Of a DNA stretch of 44,406 nt, positions 1-10,737 are shown piece after piece. Numbering within the stretch: position 1 is the stretch's first letter; the number at the start of each line of letters is the position of its first letter. A model generated the notes under the pieces. It was not told the DNA's origin and did not search any database. It saw nothing but the letters and a program-made list of their open reading frames with translations. Origin of the DNA: Gnetum montanum (taxonomy: Eukaryota > Streptophyta > Gnetopsida > Gnetales > Gnetaceae). Location: NCBI GenBank assembly GCA_015680685.1, contig MNCI01012713.1:64520-108925 (forward strand), given 5' to 3'. A program made the position numbers and the translations under genes.

Positions 1-349
1 AGTCATGTGCATGTCCAAGTACGTCACACATGAATAAGGATGTCATACAATTACAATCACCCCACTATGGGCATACACTGGGAGGAAAGGGTTAAGAGAA
101 GTACTTAAAACTAAACACTTAAAAGAAATTCTCAAAACTAAGAACTAACTCCAAAACCAAGTGTGCTGCCTTTTATTTATAGGCTCACATTGGAACCATG
201 ATATTATGTATGTGATATCATGTCTAGGCTACGATATCGGGGGTTCAATAATAGTGGTCCAATATCAGGACCTTTTAAACTTGGTATCTTGTATCAAGGT
301 TCAGATAACAAGGGTCCAATAATAGGACCTAATAGACCATGACTCATCA
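1..349 (-). mobile_element. Partial minus-strand LTR, TGATGA family
   Basis: Positions 1-100 match the LTR at 39418-39520 in the same orientation (shared words such as GTCCAAGTACGTCACAC and ACTATGGGCAT). The right edge ends in CTCATCA, the inverse of the TGATGAG start seen in the other LTRs of this family. Read on the minus strand, it begins with U3 and has a TATA box at 171-182. The U3 between 195 and 335 holds GATATC and decayed versions of it. The right edge abuts reverse-transcriptase sequence of element A, so this LTR was inserted into A. The rest of the element, if any, lies left of the window; it may also be a solo LTR. Confidence 0.8.
171..182 (-). promoter_or_regulatory. TATA box of partial minus-strand LTR
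   Basis: On the minus strand this reads CCTATAAATAAAA, the same core as the TATA boxes of the LTRs at 816, 32075 and 38842. It lies downstream of the GATATC-containing U3 block. Confidence 0.6.
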
Positions 350-815
350 CTGTGATTTCTAAAAATTAAACATGGATAGATGCTACCAAAGTGAAGGTTA
401 TTAGATATTGGAATACTTCTAGAAATGTTTACAAGATAAGATCATTTCTTGGTTTAGCAAGTTTTTGCAGGTGGTTAATTGAAAATTTTGATGGTCTTTC
501 ATGGCCTATGTTTGTATTATTTAAGAAGAATCAAGATTTTAAGTGGGATGATGAAAACCAATGTAGCTTTGACTTATTGAAGGAAAAAATATCAAGTGAA
601 CTATTGTTTGTAACACTAAATTTTCAAAATCTCTTTCAAGTAGAGGTGGATGCCAATGGAGTTATCATTGAAGGGGGATTTTTACAAGAAGGAAGACCTA
701 TTTCTTTCTTCTAAAAGAAGTTGAATGAATCAAGGAAAAAATATAGTGTATATGAGAAGGAATTGTATGCTATTCTTTAAATAATCAAGCATTGGAGGCA
801 TTATTTATTACCAAG
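350..815 (+). pseudogene. Element A, Ty3/gypsy RT end and RNase H start (broken)
   Basis: Frame 1 from 352 reads VISKN and then KVIRYW..RNVYKIRSFLGLASFCRWLIENF. This is the connection region after the RT palm in chromovirus-like Ty3/gypsy polyproteins, which usually reads RSFLGLASFYRRFI. Further on, VEVDANGVIIEGGFLQEG matches the start of RNase H, with its first aspartate kept. In-frame stops occur at about 712-714 and 778-780. The RT palm lies left of the window, beyond the inserted LTR. At 815 the frame is cut by element B, and it resumes at 3991 with KEFLLMVNHKALQFL, the expected continuation. The copy is inactive. Confidence 0.88.
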
Positions 816-1614
816 TGATGAGCTGGGATATTAAGTATGCAATATCATATCCACCATGTGATATCGCGTCCTACCTCATCTTCTATAAATAAGAGGCGGT
901 GTCTTTTGTTCCAATAGTTAGACTTAGACCCTTAGCTAGATTCTTGTAGTTTAGTAATTCTAGAGTTAAAATTATTTTTGTGTGCCCACAGTAGGAGTCA
1001 TAAAGTGAACAAATCTTTATTCAAGTAATTTGTACCTGAGCACACATTTGTGTACAACAAGAAAGATGAACTTTATGATAAACCTTGTAGCGTACAGATT
1101 AAGCTAATTAGTAATTAATTATTGTTGAATGTTTAATGCTTTCCTAGTTAATTAATATTTCTCTTAACCTTCGATCCTCTTAGGTAAGTACACTCAATAC
1201 GACCGCTTTGAGCATGTGTGTAGCACTTGGTAACCTAGTAACAATTAGTGTTTGGTAATCCTAGTAGCATTGCACTAGTTTAAGATGTGTACGACAAGTA
1301 GGAACAGATACTAGTGTTAGGAACATTTAGGAACTAGTTAATGAAAAGTTAAGATAAATTAGCCACTTAGTTCTCTCTCCCTCTCCTTTATTAGTAGAAG
1401 AAATAAAAAAGACAAAAGCTATAAAAATCACATACCTGAAGCTTACTTAACCATACAGCCGTGAAAATACAAGTAAGTTTGAGAAGACAACGATTGATTA
1501 ACCCTGAGTGTTCCATTAAGGCGTGTAAGCCCTTAGTCCTTGGAGTTTGACTAGATTGTGCATGAAATGCTCATATTCGTATGGTTGAGTGTAGGGGTAC
1601 CTCACCACTCATCA
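816..1614 (+). repeat. Element B 5' LTR
   Basis: Begins TGATGAG and ends CTCATCA. It aligns along its length with 3176-3988, sharing words such as AGTTAGACTTAGACCCTTAGC, GTAATTAATTATT and GAGTGTAGGGGTACCTCA. GATATC-like words occupy 826-866, immediately before the TATA box. The two LTRs differ at many sites, mostly transitions, so the insertion is old. Confidence 0.93.
882..892 (+). promoter_or_regulatory. TATA box of element B 5' LTR
   Basis: Reads TCTATAAATAAGAGG, matching the TATA boxes of the LTRs at 32075 and, on the minus strand, 38842. The equivalent site in the B 3' LTR (about 3257) has decayed to CTATGAATAA. Confidence 0.65.
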
Positions 1615-1615
1615 T

Positions 1616-1633
1616 TGGCACCATTACTGGGGA
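1616..1633 (+). other. Primer-binding site, tRNA-Asp type (element B)
   Basis: TGGCACCATTACTGGGGA begins two bases after the LTR end. Plant tRNA-Asp ends ...TCCCCGGCAACGGCGCCA, whose complement is TGGCGCCGTTGCCGGGGA. The match is 14 of 18, and all four differences are transitions. The tRNA end is from established knowledge. Confidence 0.8.
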
Positions 1634-1757
1634 CTAAGTTGTTTGTGCACTGCGTAGAACATAGAAAATCATTCATATCATTGGAACATTCGAATGAACC
1701 CTTAGGGTTAATCAAGGAAGACAAGACAATGGTACATTGCACACCAAACAAGACAAG

Positions 1758-2870
1758 ATGTCTTCTTCTTCACATAAGAACACTTCACTGCCTAGGACTA
1801 ACACAAGAGGCAATCGGCAGCATAAGACACATAACTAGGATCTAACAATTCCTCAACAGTTTCATGTGGTGTATACTCATCCCGATGAGTATGCACCTGA
1901 TTTCACCTTTATTCTCCACCAAGATGAACAGCTGCGTTGGAAAGACTTGGAGGGTAACATAGTGTTGCCTCTAGACCGATCAGTCCCCAACATGCTCCTT
2001 CATGCTTTCACATGAATAGGCATGCCACTTTTATATGTAGAATATGTTGCATATGATCATGACACATGGTACTATCATCCCACAGAAGTGCAACGTCAAA
2101 GAGACTTGTGACAGGAGAGATACCATACATCCTTGAAGGGTAAATGGTCTCATAACGCTCTGCACATCTTGAGAAAAATTGATGATGGTGAACCTGCTTC
2201 AACAAGTTCTTCACAAAATGATGTTCCTTCTCCTAATGATGGTCAAGAGGCAGTATATCAGAACCTCCACTCCACTGTTCACAACCCTGGTTATGATACC
2301 CATGAACACAAAGTGTTCAACGAGGGAACACAAACACACGATAAGGATGGACATTCTGATCATGATCATGATCAAAACTAAGACCACCAAAAAGAAGGTA
2401 GAAAAAACCATCATGCCAATGGTTCTCCTTCTTTTTCACCTTCATCATCACCTTCACCCTCTCCTTCAGTGTTAGGATGTAGTCATAAGGAACCCAATTA
2501 TGAGGATAAGGGAAAACGAAGTGAAATACATCAATGAGACAGTTGAGAAGAAGGATGAGGGTACTCTAAAGATTCAAGGCATAGAAGAAGGGAGAGTAGG
2601 GAACCATGTAGACACCATAGATGCTATGAATGAGATGATCACAAACAACCCATACTCGCAACTAGAAGCATGGTAGATATAACGGAGGCTCTAAGAGTTC
2701 TGACAAGGTACCAAAAGGATAGTAGGATCAAGAGGTTAGACATGAATAACATACCACAATTTGAAGGGAGATATAAAACCGTTTGTATGTAGATGACAAT
2801 CATACAACAATGGACTAGACTTGGAGGAAACACTCAGGATGGATTGGTGCTAGAAAAATTGTGTAAGGAA
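1758..2870 (+). pseudogene. Element B gag, N-terminal part only, broken
   Basis: Starts MSSSSHKN at 1758; the gag of element C starts MSPSSYEN at 33026. Shared landmarks with C are FHVVYTHPDEYAPDFTFI, the stretch around LKGKWSHNALHILRK, EAVYQNLHSTVHN, a His/Asp-rich HSDHDHDQN tract, and RLDMNNIPQFEG. Past IPQFEG, where C continues into the core retrotransposon gag domain, B loses similarity, so the capsid core and zinc knuckle are absent. Several stops and frameshifts occur. Lacking a capsid core, it probably could not package itself. The deletion may be what created this short non-autonomous form. Confidence 0.8.
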
Positions 2871-3165
2871 CAAGATTGATGGCACGCTCATGGATGAACA
2901 ACAAAAGGTGCAATCTTGGCATCGGTAGCAATACATCTTCTTCTTTTTTCTCTTTCTCTCTCTCTTCTCCCTCAGCTAGCAAATAAGGTTGGATGTCAAA
3001 TGTGTATAGTGTTTACTCTTGTGGTCATGAACACTAATGTTGCCATGTATTGTAATGTTAATCCATTCACATGTCACCCCATTCACCATTAGTTGTCATT
3101 CAAGTCAATAATCCCATACCTTCCCAATATTTTGTAAGGAACTCAAGGAAAAGTTTTCATTCAGT

Positions 3166-3175
3166 CATGGGGGTA
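3166..3175 (+). other. Polypurine tract of element B
   Basis: CATGGGGGTA directly precedes the TGATGAG start of the 3' LTR. The longer context (GTTTTCATTCAGTCATGGGGGTA) recurs on the minus strand next to the LTR edges at 34735 and 31245, so these elements share an extended plus-strand priming region. Confidence 0.8.
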
Positions 3176-3988
3176 TGATGAGCAACAATATCATGTACGT
3201 GATATCACATCCAGCACATAATATCACATATGTGATATCGTGACCTACCTCATCTTCTATGAATAATAGGAGACACCCTTTGTTCCAATAGTTAGACTTA
3301 GACCCTTAGCCAGATTCTTGCGGTTTAGTCATTCTAGAGTTAGAATTATTTCTGTGTGCCCATAGTAGGAGTCATAGAGTGAATGGATCTTTATTTGAGC
3401 AATTTGTACCTGAGTACACATTTGTGTACAACAATAAAGAAGAAATTTATGATAAACCTTGCAACATACAGATTAAGCTAATTAGTAATTAATTATTTTT
3501 GAATGTTTAATGCTTTCCTAGCTAATTAATATCTCTCTCAACCTTCGATCCTCTTAGTTAAGTACACTTAGTACGACTACTTCAAGCATGCATGTAGCGC
3601 TTGGTAACCCAGTAATGATTAGCGTTTGGTAATCCCAGCAACAGTGCACTAGTTTAGGATGCGTACGGCAAGTGGGAACGGATACTGGTGTTAGGAACAT
3701 TTAGGAACTAGTTAATGAATAGTTAAGATAAATTAGCCACTTAGTTCTCTCTCCCTCTCCTTTATTAGTAGAAGACATAAAAAAGACAAAAGCTATAAAA
3801 ATCACATACCTGAAGCTTACTTAACCATACAACTATGACAATACAAGTAAGTTTGGAAAGACAACGATTGATTAACCCTGAGTGTTCCATTAAGGTGCCT
3901 AAGCACTTAGTCCTTGGAGTTCGACTGGATCATGCGTGAAATGCTCGTATTTGTATGGTTGAGTGTAGGGGTACCTCATCACTCATCA
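3176..3988 (+). repeat. Element B 3' LTR
   Basis: Runs from TGATGAGCAAC to ACTCATCA and pairs with 816-1614. Its U3 (3186-3240) contains GATATC twice and AATATC twice within about 55 bases. The TATA box is mutated. Confidence 0.93.
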
Positions 3989-5460
3989 CTAAGGAGTTTC
4001 TTTTAATGGTTAATCACAAAGCACTTCAATTTCTTAATTTCCAAAAGAGGTTGAGTGTCAAACACATGAAGTTGATGGCACAATTATAGGAGTTCAATTT
4101 TATGCTTAAGCATAAGAGTGAAAAAACTAATGTGGTGGTGAATGCATGTGTGAATTTCAGTGTTCCTCATATGGAAGGTATGAAATATTTTTCATATTTT
4201 CATGAACATGATTTAGATTTTGGGAAAGTTTGAAGGAGCCTCAAAGAGCCTTTGTTTAGTAGAATAGATCAATGGAAGAACTATCATATTTAAACTAAAT
4301 AGCTATTCAAGAATGAGAATATTTATATTTCTACTTATGATTTTAGAAGAAAGAGTTTTATTATAAAATACTATGGTTGTATGGCAATGATTTTAGAAGA
4401 AAGAGTTTTGTTGAAAAACATTATGGTTGCATGGCGTGTCACATTTGTAGAGATAAGACATTGAAGCTAATGGGTAGGTACTATTTTTTGCCTAGAATAA
4501 TTTTTGAAGTTTCCAAATTTAAGGAGTATTCAACAAGTCAAAAATTTAAGGGAGGTAAAGGAGTTAATGGAAATTATATGCCTTTGTTAATTCTCAATGG
4601 TTCCTATGACATTGTATCAATGGACTTTGTGAGTGTGAATTCAAAGATCAAAAGTCGGAATAATACTATCTTGGTGATGATGAACAACTTTTCCAAGATG
4701 ATCCACTTCATTCTTTGTAAAAAGGTAAGTCATGCATTTTATACAACAATTTTTTTCCAGCATGTTGTGATATTGCATAGGATTCCTTTGAATACTATTA
4801 GTGATAGAGACTTCAAGTTTACCAATCATTTTTGGAAATTCCTTAGGAAAATTTTAGGAAAAATTTAACTTTTTATAGTGCATGTCATCCATATTGTAAT
4901 GGATAAATTGAAGTGGTCAATAAGTATTTGCTTAATATTTTGAGCTATTTGTGTGAGGGACAATCCAATAGGTGGAAGAATTTGTTGTATGATGTCAATT
5001 TTTCCTAAAATAATGTTTTTCATGTTGCTATTAGGAAGAGCTTATTTGAGGTTAATTATGATTTTTAACCAAATATAGTGGATAATGTCTAGATCATTGA
5101 TGGAGAAGCTTAATTGAGTACTAATTTTATGCAAAGAATGAAGGATTTTGATGCTTAAGTGAAGGAAAATATTAGAAAAAAGGGTTAAAGAAAGAGTTCA
5201 AAGAGGAATGTTATTAAGAGAAAGCTCAAATTTATTATTTATGATCTTGTGTGCATGCACTTGACGAAGAAGAGATTGAGGTGTGAACTTCTTAAAATTG
5301 AAAGCCAAAAATATGAATTATTTTAGGATAATGACTAAAATTAATGACAATGGTTTTGAAATTAACTTACTAAATGATAAGAATATATCTTTTATTTTTA
5401 TTATTATAGATCTTATGCATTACCATGGACTAGTAGATAATGAAATCTCGTAGGATAGCA
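3989..5460 (+). pseudogene. Element A RNase H end and integrase (broken)
   Basis: Continues element A after B. KEFLLMVNHKALQFLNFQKRLSVKHMK is the RNase H segment. The H2C2 region survives as HYGCMACHICRDKTLKLMGRYYFLPR. The integrase core has SMDFV and TISDRDFKF, the first two catalytic aspartates, and after a frameshift IEVVNK retains the catalytic glutamate. The C-terminal part near 5260-5430 (LVCMHLTKKRLRCELLKIE) matches the integrase tail at 31859-32074. There are many stops, plus a 50-bp tandem duplication in the zinc-finger part. The longest open stretch is 4377-4868. No chromodomain, polypurine tract or 3' LTR is recognisable after 5460. Confidence 0.88.
4337..4436 (+). repeat. 50-bp tandem duplication inside element A integrase
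   Basis: ATGATTTTAGAAGAAAGAG starts at 4337 and again at 4387. The two 50-base units both end in TATGGTTG.ATGGC and differ at several sites. Fifty is not a multiple of three, so the duplication shifts the frame. The differences between copies suggest it is not recent. Confidence 0.85.
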
Positions 5461-5789
5461 TTCATAAGTTGAAGGGTACTATTGATATTGTATTGTTACT
5501 TAGGAATCCCTGTCATTGGTATTGTTACTTAGGAAGATGTTGGAGAATTTCCTAGAAATACTTATACATTTTTAATCTAAAAATTTTTCAGACTATGTGT
5601 GTTTCCTTAGTGTTGTGTGTAGGTTTTGAACCTGAATGACATGATGAAAAATGCTTGAAGACCATCAAAGACCATTTATGGAGAAAGTATTAAAATGAAG
5701 AAGGGCTCCTATCACATTTAAATACTCAGAGAATGTAACCTTGGAATCAGACATTTTGATTTATCATCACAATAAGCAAGGAACATGAT
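5461..5789. other. Unassigned stretch between elements A and J
   Basis: No gene, LTR edge or primer site is recognised. A short direct repeat, ATTGTTACTTAGGAA, occurs twice between about 5490 and 5540. The junction between A and J lies somewhere here. Confidence 0.5.
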
Positions 5790-7168
5790 GTGACACTCAT
5801 AGACAATTCTCCAATGGACTAGCCGAGGCTACCTCACATGATCTTAAAGAGGTAATAATCAACATTGGGCTAGAGAATGATCACACTTTCTATGTAGCTC
5901 ATGAGGTAGTGTACAATGAATATGAATCTCTATACAGGCAAGAGCTTTCAAATCAAATGGAAAAAGAGGAGGCTCATCATACCTTTACATTTGATCATTC
6001 AAATGAAGAATAGGATAATAAAGTAGATAAGAAAGAAAAAGGGTCACTCTACCATGAAGGCCCATGGTTAAGAACCATTAACTGAAATATAACCAAAATC
6101 CATGATGATGAGCTACTTCCTAGGTTCTAGCATTTGCAATTTTCTAGACCATCTAGTGATGATGATGCCCCTTTGTTTGATTGAGGTGATTATAATGAAC
6201 TCAATAAAGCTGTACATATTCCATGAAAGCATGTTTGTGATAGTTGTATTAAACATACTAATATGACTGATGTTTCAATATATAAAAATTTTATCAATGA
6301 TGATCCTCAACTTCACATGTAGAAATTTTACAATGCTTTCTACCTATAAGAGAGTGTTAGTGATTGGCATAAGTTGTGATTGTCTATATGCATTTCATTG
6401 AACATGAAAAAACTTGCTACATGTTCTTACCCCTAAAAGAAATTCAAAAATGAGTAGGCATGGTTAAAATGTTTTATACCAAATTTTAGACCTATGCCTA
6501 GATCTTAAACATCTAGAACAAGATGGCTAAATAGAGGTAAGAAGCCCATGAATCATTAGACATTGCCATGGAGAGGTTCATGAAAATGATCCATCACTAT
6601 CTGAACCATGACTTTAGCTAAGGAGAGAAATTCATGCATATCATAGAAGGTCTAAGATAGGAAACAAGGAAGCACATAGACATATATGTATTGGGTAAAG
6701 TATACAAAAATTCTATAATGCAAATTAAAGTGCTTCTTGATATCATTGCAAGCATGTAAGGTGAATGTAAAAAGTGAAAACTAACTAAGTATAATAATGA
6801 TCCTACACATATAAGGGAGATTAAAATTATTAAAGGTACATTTGAATGTTTCATAGTTAAGGAATTATCATATGATCAAGTAAGAACAAAGAAGACTTTG
6901 ATAGATTTTTCCCATATGGTAGACCACATGTGGAAAGTTATGAACAATAAAATGACCGCTACCCTTAAGAACATTGAAGGTAAGGTGGTTGAAGCTATGA
7001 ATAAAGTAATTACATTACATGAAAATAGAAAGAAGCACAAAGGTAAGGGTAAATGCAAGCACTCATACTCTAAGAGCATTAAAGAAGATACAAATGAAAC
7101 TTTTTCATCCTCTGGTAATAAGGGTTTGTGAATATTATATAGAATCTCATGACTCATAGTGTTACCCA
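5790..7168 (+). pseudogene. Element J gag, Tat/Athila-like lineage (broken)
   Basis: Highly decayed but alignable by eye to the gag of elements C and D. The segment HESLDIAMERFMKMIHHYLN (about 6550-6600), then GEKFMHIIEGLR and ETRKHIDIYVLGKVYK, parallels D's HEPLDMALERYYALLNNCPG, ERLMYHIIDGFR and ETRETLGMYAQGQLYE. Upstream, DPQLHM.KFYNAFYL and VSDWHKL parallel DLQQHLQAFYDACT and IDNWWQKI. The longest open piece is 6898-7131, rich in lysine. At 7127-7168 a zinc-knuckle remnant in a shifted frame reads CEYYIESHDS-stop-CYP, in the same register as CEICQYDHLKGCCP of C, with two cysteine positions now tyrosine. Function in an intact copy would be capsid assembly and RNA packaging. Confidence 0.72.
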
Positions 7169-8015
7169 ATCATGATCCACATGATTGGTGAAATGAGATA
7201 GTTTTGGATGATTCTAAATCCTAATTTCATTGAAAAGAAAACAAGGATAACTCAATACCCTAGTCAATTATACTATCTAGAAGGTATGTACCTATAGCCC
7301 ATGTAGTAGTACTAGTAGTGGCAAGCTCCAAATCCTTGAGGTATTACTCCATGGAATCTTCCTACTTCAATGCAGCAACAAATGACACTTCTAGAAAATC
7401 CTTGGTTTCAAGGTTTTCAAGTAGGGGCTTACCAATCCCTATAGATGACACCTCAACAATACTTGCCTATCTAAAACAACCCTATCCACTAAGCTACCCA
7501 ATAGCAATAACAGCTTCTACTTTCTAGTTCCATGCAAGGTGGGATACCTAGTCAATTGTAGCTAAGGAAAGCTAAATCTTGTAATATTACCTACTATACT
7601 AATCCTAATTTCATATATTCAACTAGGCAGTATTACACAATACCTATTAATTTTATTGTGGGGGAATGTTCAAGTTCCCATAGTAGAAGATTCAACCATA
7701 AGTGCAGAGGTGAGTATCATGGGACTAGGTCAAATTCATCTTCTTAATCCTATGGAAAGAATAATAATTCAATTAAAATAGGACTCCACATCAAGATTCT
7801 GATAATGTTTCTTGAACACCATCAAAGCATAACATCCATTTCAAGGACAAGTTCCACAATCATCTCTAGCAAATGCAACATGATGACACATGATGATGGT
7901 GATGCCATCATCGTTTCTAGGTCTGAGGTGGCTATGTAGGTAATCAAGAAGGAAGAATTTTCCTAAAAGATATTAGATCTTCATAGTCCCATGGTAAAGA
8001 TCTAAATCAATGAAA
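7169..8015 (+). pseudogene. Element J Pro/Gln/Ser-rich linker after gag (broken)
   Basis: Between the zinc-knuckle remnant and the protease the frame is rich in Q, P, S, N and Y (for example NPWFQGFQVGAYQSL and MTPQQYLPI). This resembles the Pro/Tyr-rich linker at the same place in C (40080-40500) and D (36700-37560). Composition and position support the call; there is no catalytic motif. A purine run at 7658-7665 (GTGGGGGAA) may be chance. Confidence 0.5.
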
Positions 8016-8400
8016 AGGATCACTACCTAGCTCTCTACAAATCTGGTTCATGAGTCGACATCATCTCATTATAACAATACCTTGATTAGAAGCTTCCTCC
8101 TCTCAAATGTACTAATGTTCTACTAGAGCTGGAAAATCAATCCTATACTTGCCCCATGAAACAAGTGAATGATGTGATAATAACATTAGCAAGCTAGTCA
8201 TATTATGTAGATTTATTAGTTATCAAGCCAAAAAAATATGATGAGAGACAACTTTTCTATTATCATGGGAAGGACTAGTTTGAGCACCATCAATGCTAGG
8301 TTGGTCTTTCAAGGTTTTCATCTTAAAATTAGTAGGAGGGATAAAACCATAACGATAAACAACAAGAAGATACCTTATGATCCTTCCTAGTCATGTAGCA
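8016..8400 (+). pseudogene. Element J aspartic protease (broken)
   Basis: ALYKSGS-stop-VDIISL at 8030-8071 lines up with ALLDSGSSVNLISQ of element C (near 40830). The catalytic aspartate has become lysine and there is a stop just after. Downstream, RDNFSIIMGRTSLSTINAR (about 8240-8300) lines up with KENFPIIMGRAWLSTVDAH of C, the protease flap and C-terminal region. In an active element this enzyme would cut the Gag-Pol polyprotein. No RT follows; J is truncated by about 8590. Confidence 0.72.
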
Positions 8401-10737
8401 CCATAAGGACATGTTGTTAAATCAAGCCAAATGCAACCTTTCTCATCAAAAGGCAAAACCTGGAGTATTATAAACATCATATTTAATTTGTGAGCATGCT
8501 TGATGCTCAATGTTATACTTAGAGGTCTACCAAGTGATAGACATGGATTAGTCATGGAGGAGAAGTCTTCCATGCCATGTCAAACTTTTTCTTTTATTTC
8601 TACTATTTCTATTTTTGTGTGTAATAAAATTGGTCTGCATAGTTAGAATTTTTTGTACTTTTTGAGCTTAATGAGAAATCATTATGATATTTTATTTTCT
8701 TTTAGTATGTTTTTATATATGTGTTGGAAAATCAATTAATGTGATTTATGAATGCTCACCCATTAAGCCAATGGTGAATGGATGAGTTATGAATGTGATG
8801 ATGATGTTAGAGTATTAAATGGATCCAAATTGGAGCCTTAATTAAAAAAAATTCTACACAAGAGAATTCATTCATCCACTTTTCCTATATTCATCATCAA
8901 AGAACTAGCCTCAAATTTAGTAGGAAGCTAAGACTCACACTACAAGCTATTGAAGCTAATGCTACTGAAACCATGGGTAGGTGGTGGGTTCACACCTTAG
9001 GGTATGAGCTCCAATATCCTAAAAGAGTGATTAATTAGTATTAAGAAAAGGGTATTCCAATGAGGGAACTTTTGACCATTGGATAGCTGTAATTGATGTG
9101 TTTGAACCAAGGTTCACATGCTATCATGCCTGGCCACCCTAGTTAGAAGAGGCTCATGATCTCATATACCTATGTGTACCATGGGATGAGGGATGAATCC
9201 TCATGTTTGTACAAGTCATTCCCATGATTTGGCACTCAAATTATTCCCATGATTCTCATACCCTCTTAGAAAACCCTCCTAGAATGAAAGAAAAAGAAAA
9301 GATAGAAATCAATGATAAATAAAAAGAAATAGACATATATATAATAGAGACCCCATGGTTTCAAACCAACACTATACTTTAGAAAAAGGATAATAAGGAT
9401 TTCATCAAGTCCAGACTTTACATTGGAAGGTTTGATCATACCTTCTAGCACAAAACCCAAATAATCATCAATGTAATTTCAGTCAGAATTTGAGTATTTC
9501 GCCAACAATTCATCAATCTTTTAGATATTCATATATTCATCAACATCATTCATCAATATTTACTCCATCTTGAAAGTTGAATAGTTAGAATTAGGGATAC
9601 TTACTATTTCAACCATATCTCACTGATTTCAATGATTCTAAATTTATTAGAAAGCTAGAATAGGTGGCTACATGAAGCAATAATTTTAGTTTAAAATATA
9701 TTATGATTTGGAAGAAACAATCTATACAATTTGGCATATTTTTAGAATCCAAAATTTCCACTAGAATAAATGATGATCAATGATTAGCTTATTTCTCCCT
9801 CATCACACAAAAATTTGATGTAAAATTAGAGTTATTTTAAGATAATCTATATAGGAAGGTTTATTTAAAATTTCACCTTCAAAAACCAAAAAATTTTAAG
9901 TTATCATCTCTCAAAGTTGGACTATTACATTTACTATGATTTTTAATAAATTAGAAAGAACATAACCTAAACTCAGCTTCCAAATAAATTCCTAATGTTT
10001 TGAAAAATAAAAATGTTATTAGCTAATTCATTGTGAAATCAAGATAACTAAGGAATTCTCTTGCTACCTAAAATTCCTTCACTTGGTATCAAAGATTCAT
10101 ATGGAGGTCTTTCTTCATTACTTTTGGTAATGATTCGATTAGAAATATAACAAGAGGCTATGATAGCTATACTGTAATATGGTAGTGAGGCATGCTTTAG
10201 TAATCACCTTATCATGTCTTGTATTATTTGTAATATTTCCAAACCTCTCGTCTTTAGTGGACAAGTCGCTAATGAAGGAAATAGTATATATTTCAATAGT
10301 CATATATATATATATATAAGAAAAAAGAAAGGAAAAGTATAAGAAAAAAGAAGAGAAAAGAACAATAAAATAATAACAATAATAAGAAGAGAAAATAATG
10401 AAAAGAGAAATATCACATGAAGCTTATCAATATACACAAATTGATATTCTTATCATCCTAGACCAACTCTACAAACACTCAAAATTAAGACTAAAGTGAG
10501 TGGTTGAACCAATAACTATGTAAGCCTTTCTCATGTTCAACCTATTTCCTTGATCACTTGACTTCCAAAATATAAGAGTTTAAGATAATTGTTAAACCTT
10601 GTAAACTATTTAAATTTATATAGTATAGACAAAGAATTTTTTTATTATTTTACATATCGAAGATAATCAATTTCTACAACATAAATCGATATAAGCTAAT
10701 GATGATTATTTTTTGCTAGCACAAGTAATTGCATTAG
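8401..10737. other. AT-rich stretch with no recognisable gene
   Basis: No protein family is recognised on either strand in this 2.3 kb, and open frames are short. It holds an (AT)n run and an A/G-rich tract near 10302-10404. A possible but unproven LTR could run from TGTTGGAAAATC (8722) to a CTTGGTATCAAAG word at 10084, which resembles the tRNA-iMet primer site. Purine-rich tracts like 10318-10404 often lie upstream of the 3' LTR in Tat-type elements. Confidence 0.5.
10302..10404 (+). repeat. (AT)n microsatellite followed by A/G-rich tract
   Basis: About eight AT repeats (10302-10318) run into a strand made almost only of A and G, with AAGAAAAAAG-type words, until about 10404. Comparable tracts on the opposite strand lie in D (36063-36134) and F (44190-44265). 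Confidence 0.85.

Larger units (their letters stand above)
816..3988 (+). mobile_element. Element B, complete gag-only LTR retrotransposon
   Basis: A full element with 5' LTR (816-1614), tRNA-Asp-type primer site (1616-1633), gag remnant (1758-2870), polypurine tract (3166-3175) and 3' LTR (3176-3988). The flanking 5-mers ccaag (811-815) and ctaag (3989-3993) look like a target duplication with one change. It sits precisely inside the RNase H of element A, whose reading resumes on the other side. There is no protease, RT or integrase in its 1.56-kb interior, so it must have been mobilised in trans. Elements C, D and E have related LTRs and are candidate relatives of the helper; C carries pol. 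2871-3165 has no recognisable coding and includes a CT-rich stretch at about 2937-2975. Confidence 0.93.

Noticed and set aside
2179-2475. 98-codon frame rich in Met and His overlapping B gag
   Set aside because: It is the +1 shadow of the gag frame (His/Asp-rich HSDHDHDQN), which matches the gag of element C.
8722-10083. Possible copia LTR from TGTTGGAAAATC to a tRNA-iMet-like primer word TTGGTATCAAAG
   Set aside because: No partner LTR, no polypurine tract, no copia coding nearby; the primer word could be chance in AT-rich sequence. Mentioned only as a possibility in the stretch description.
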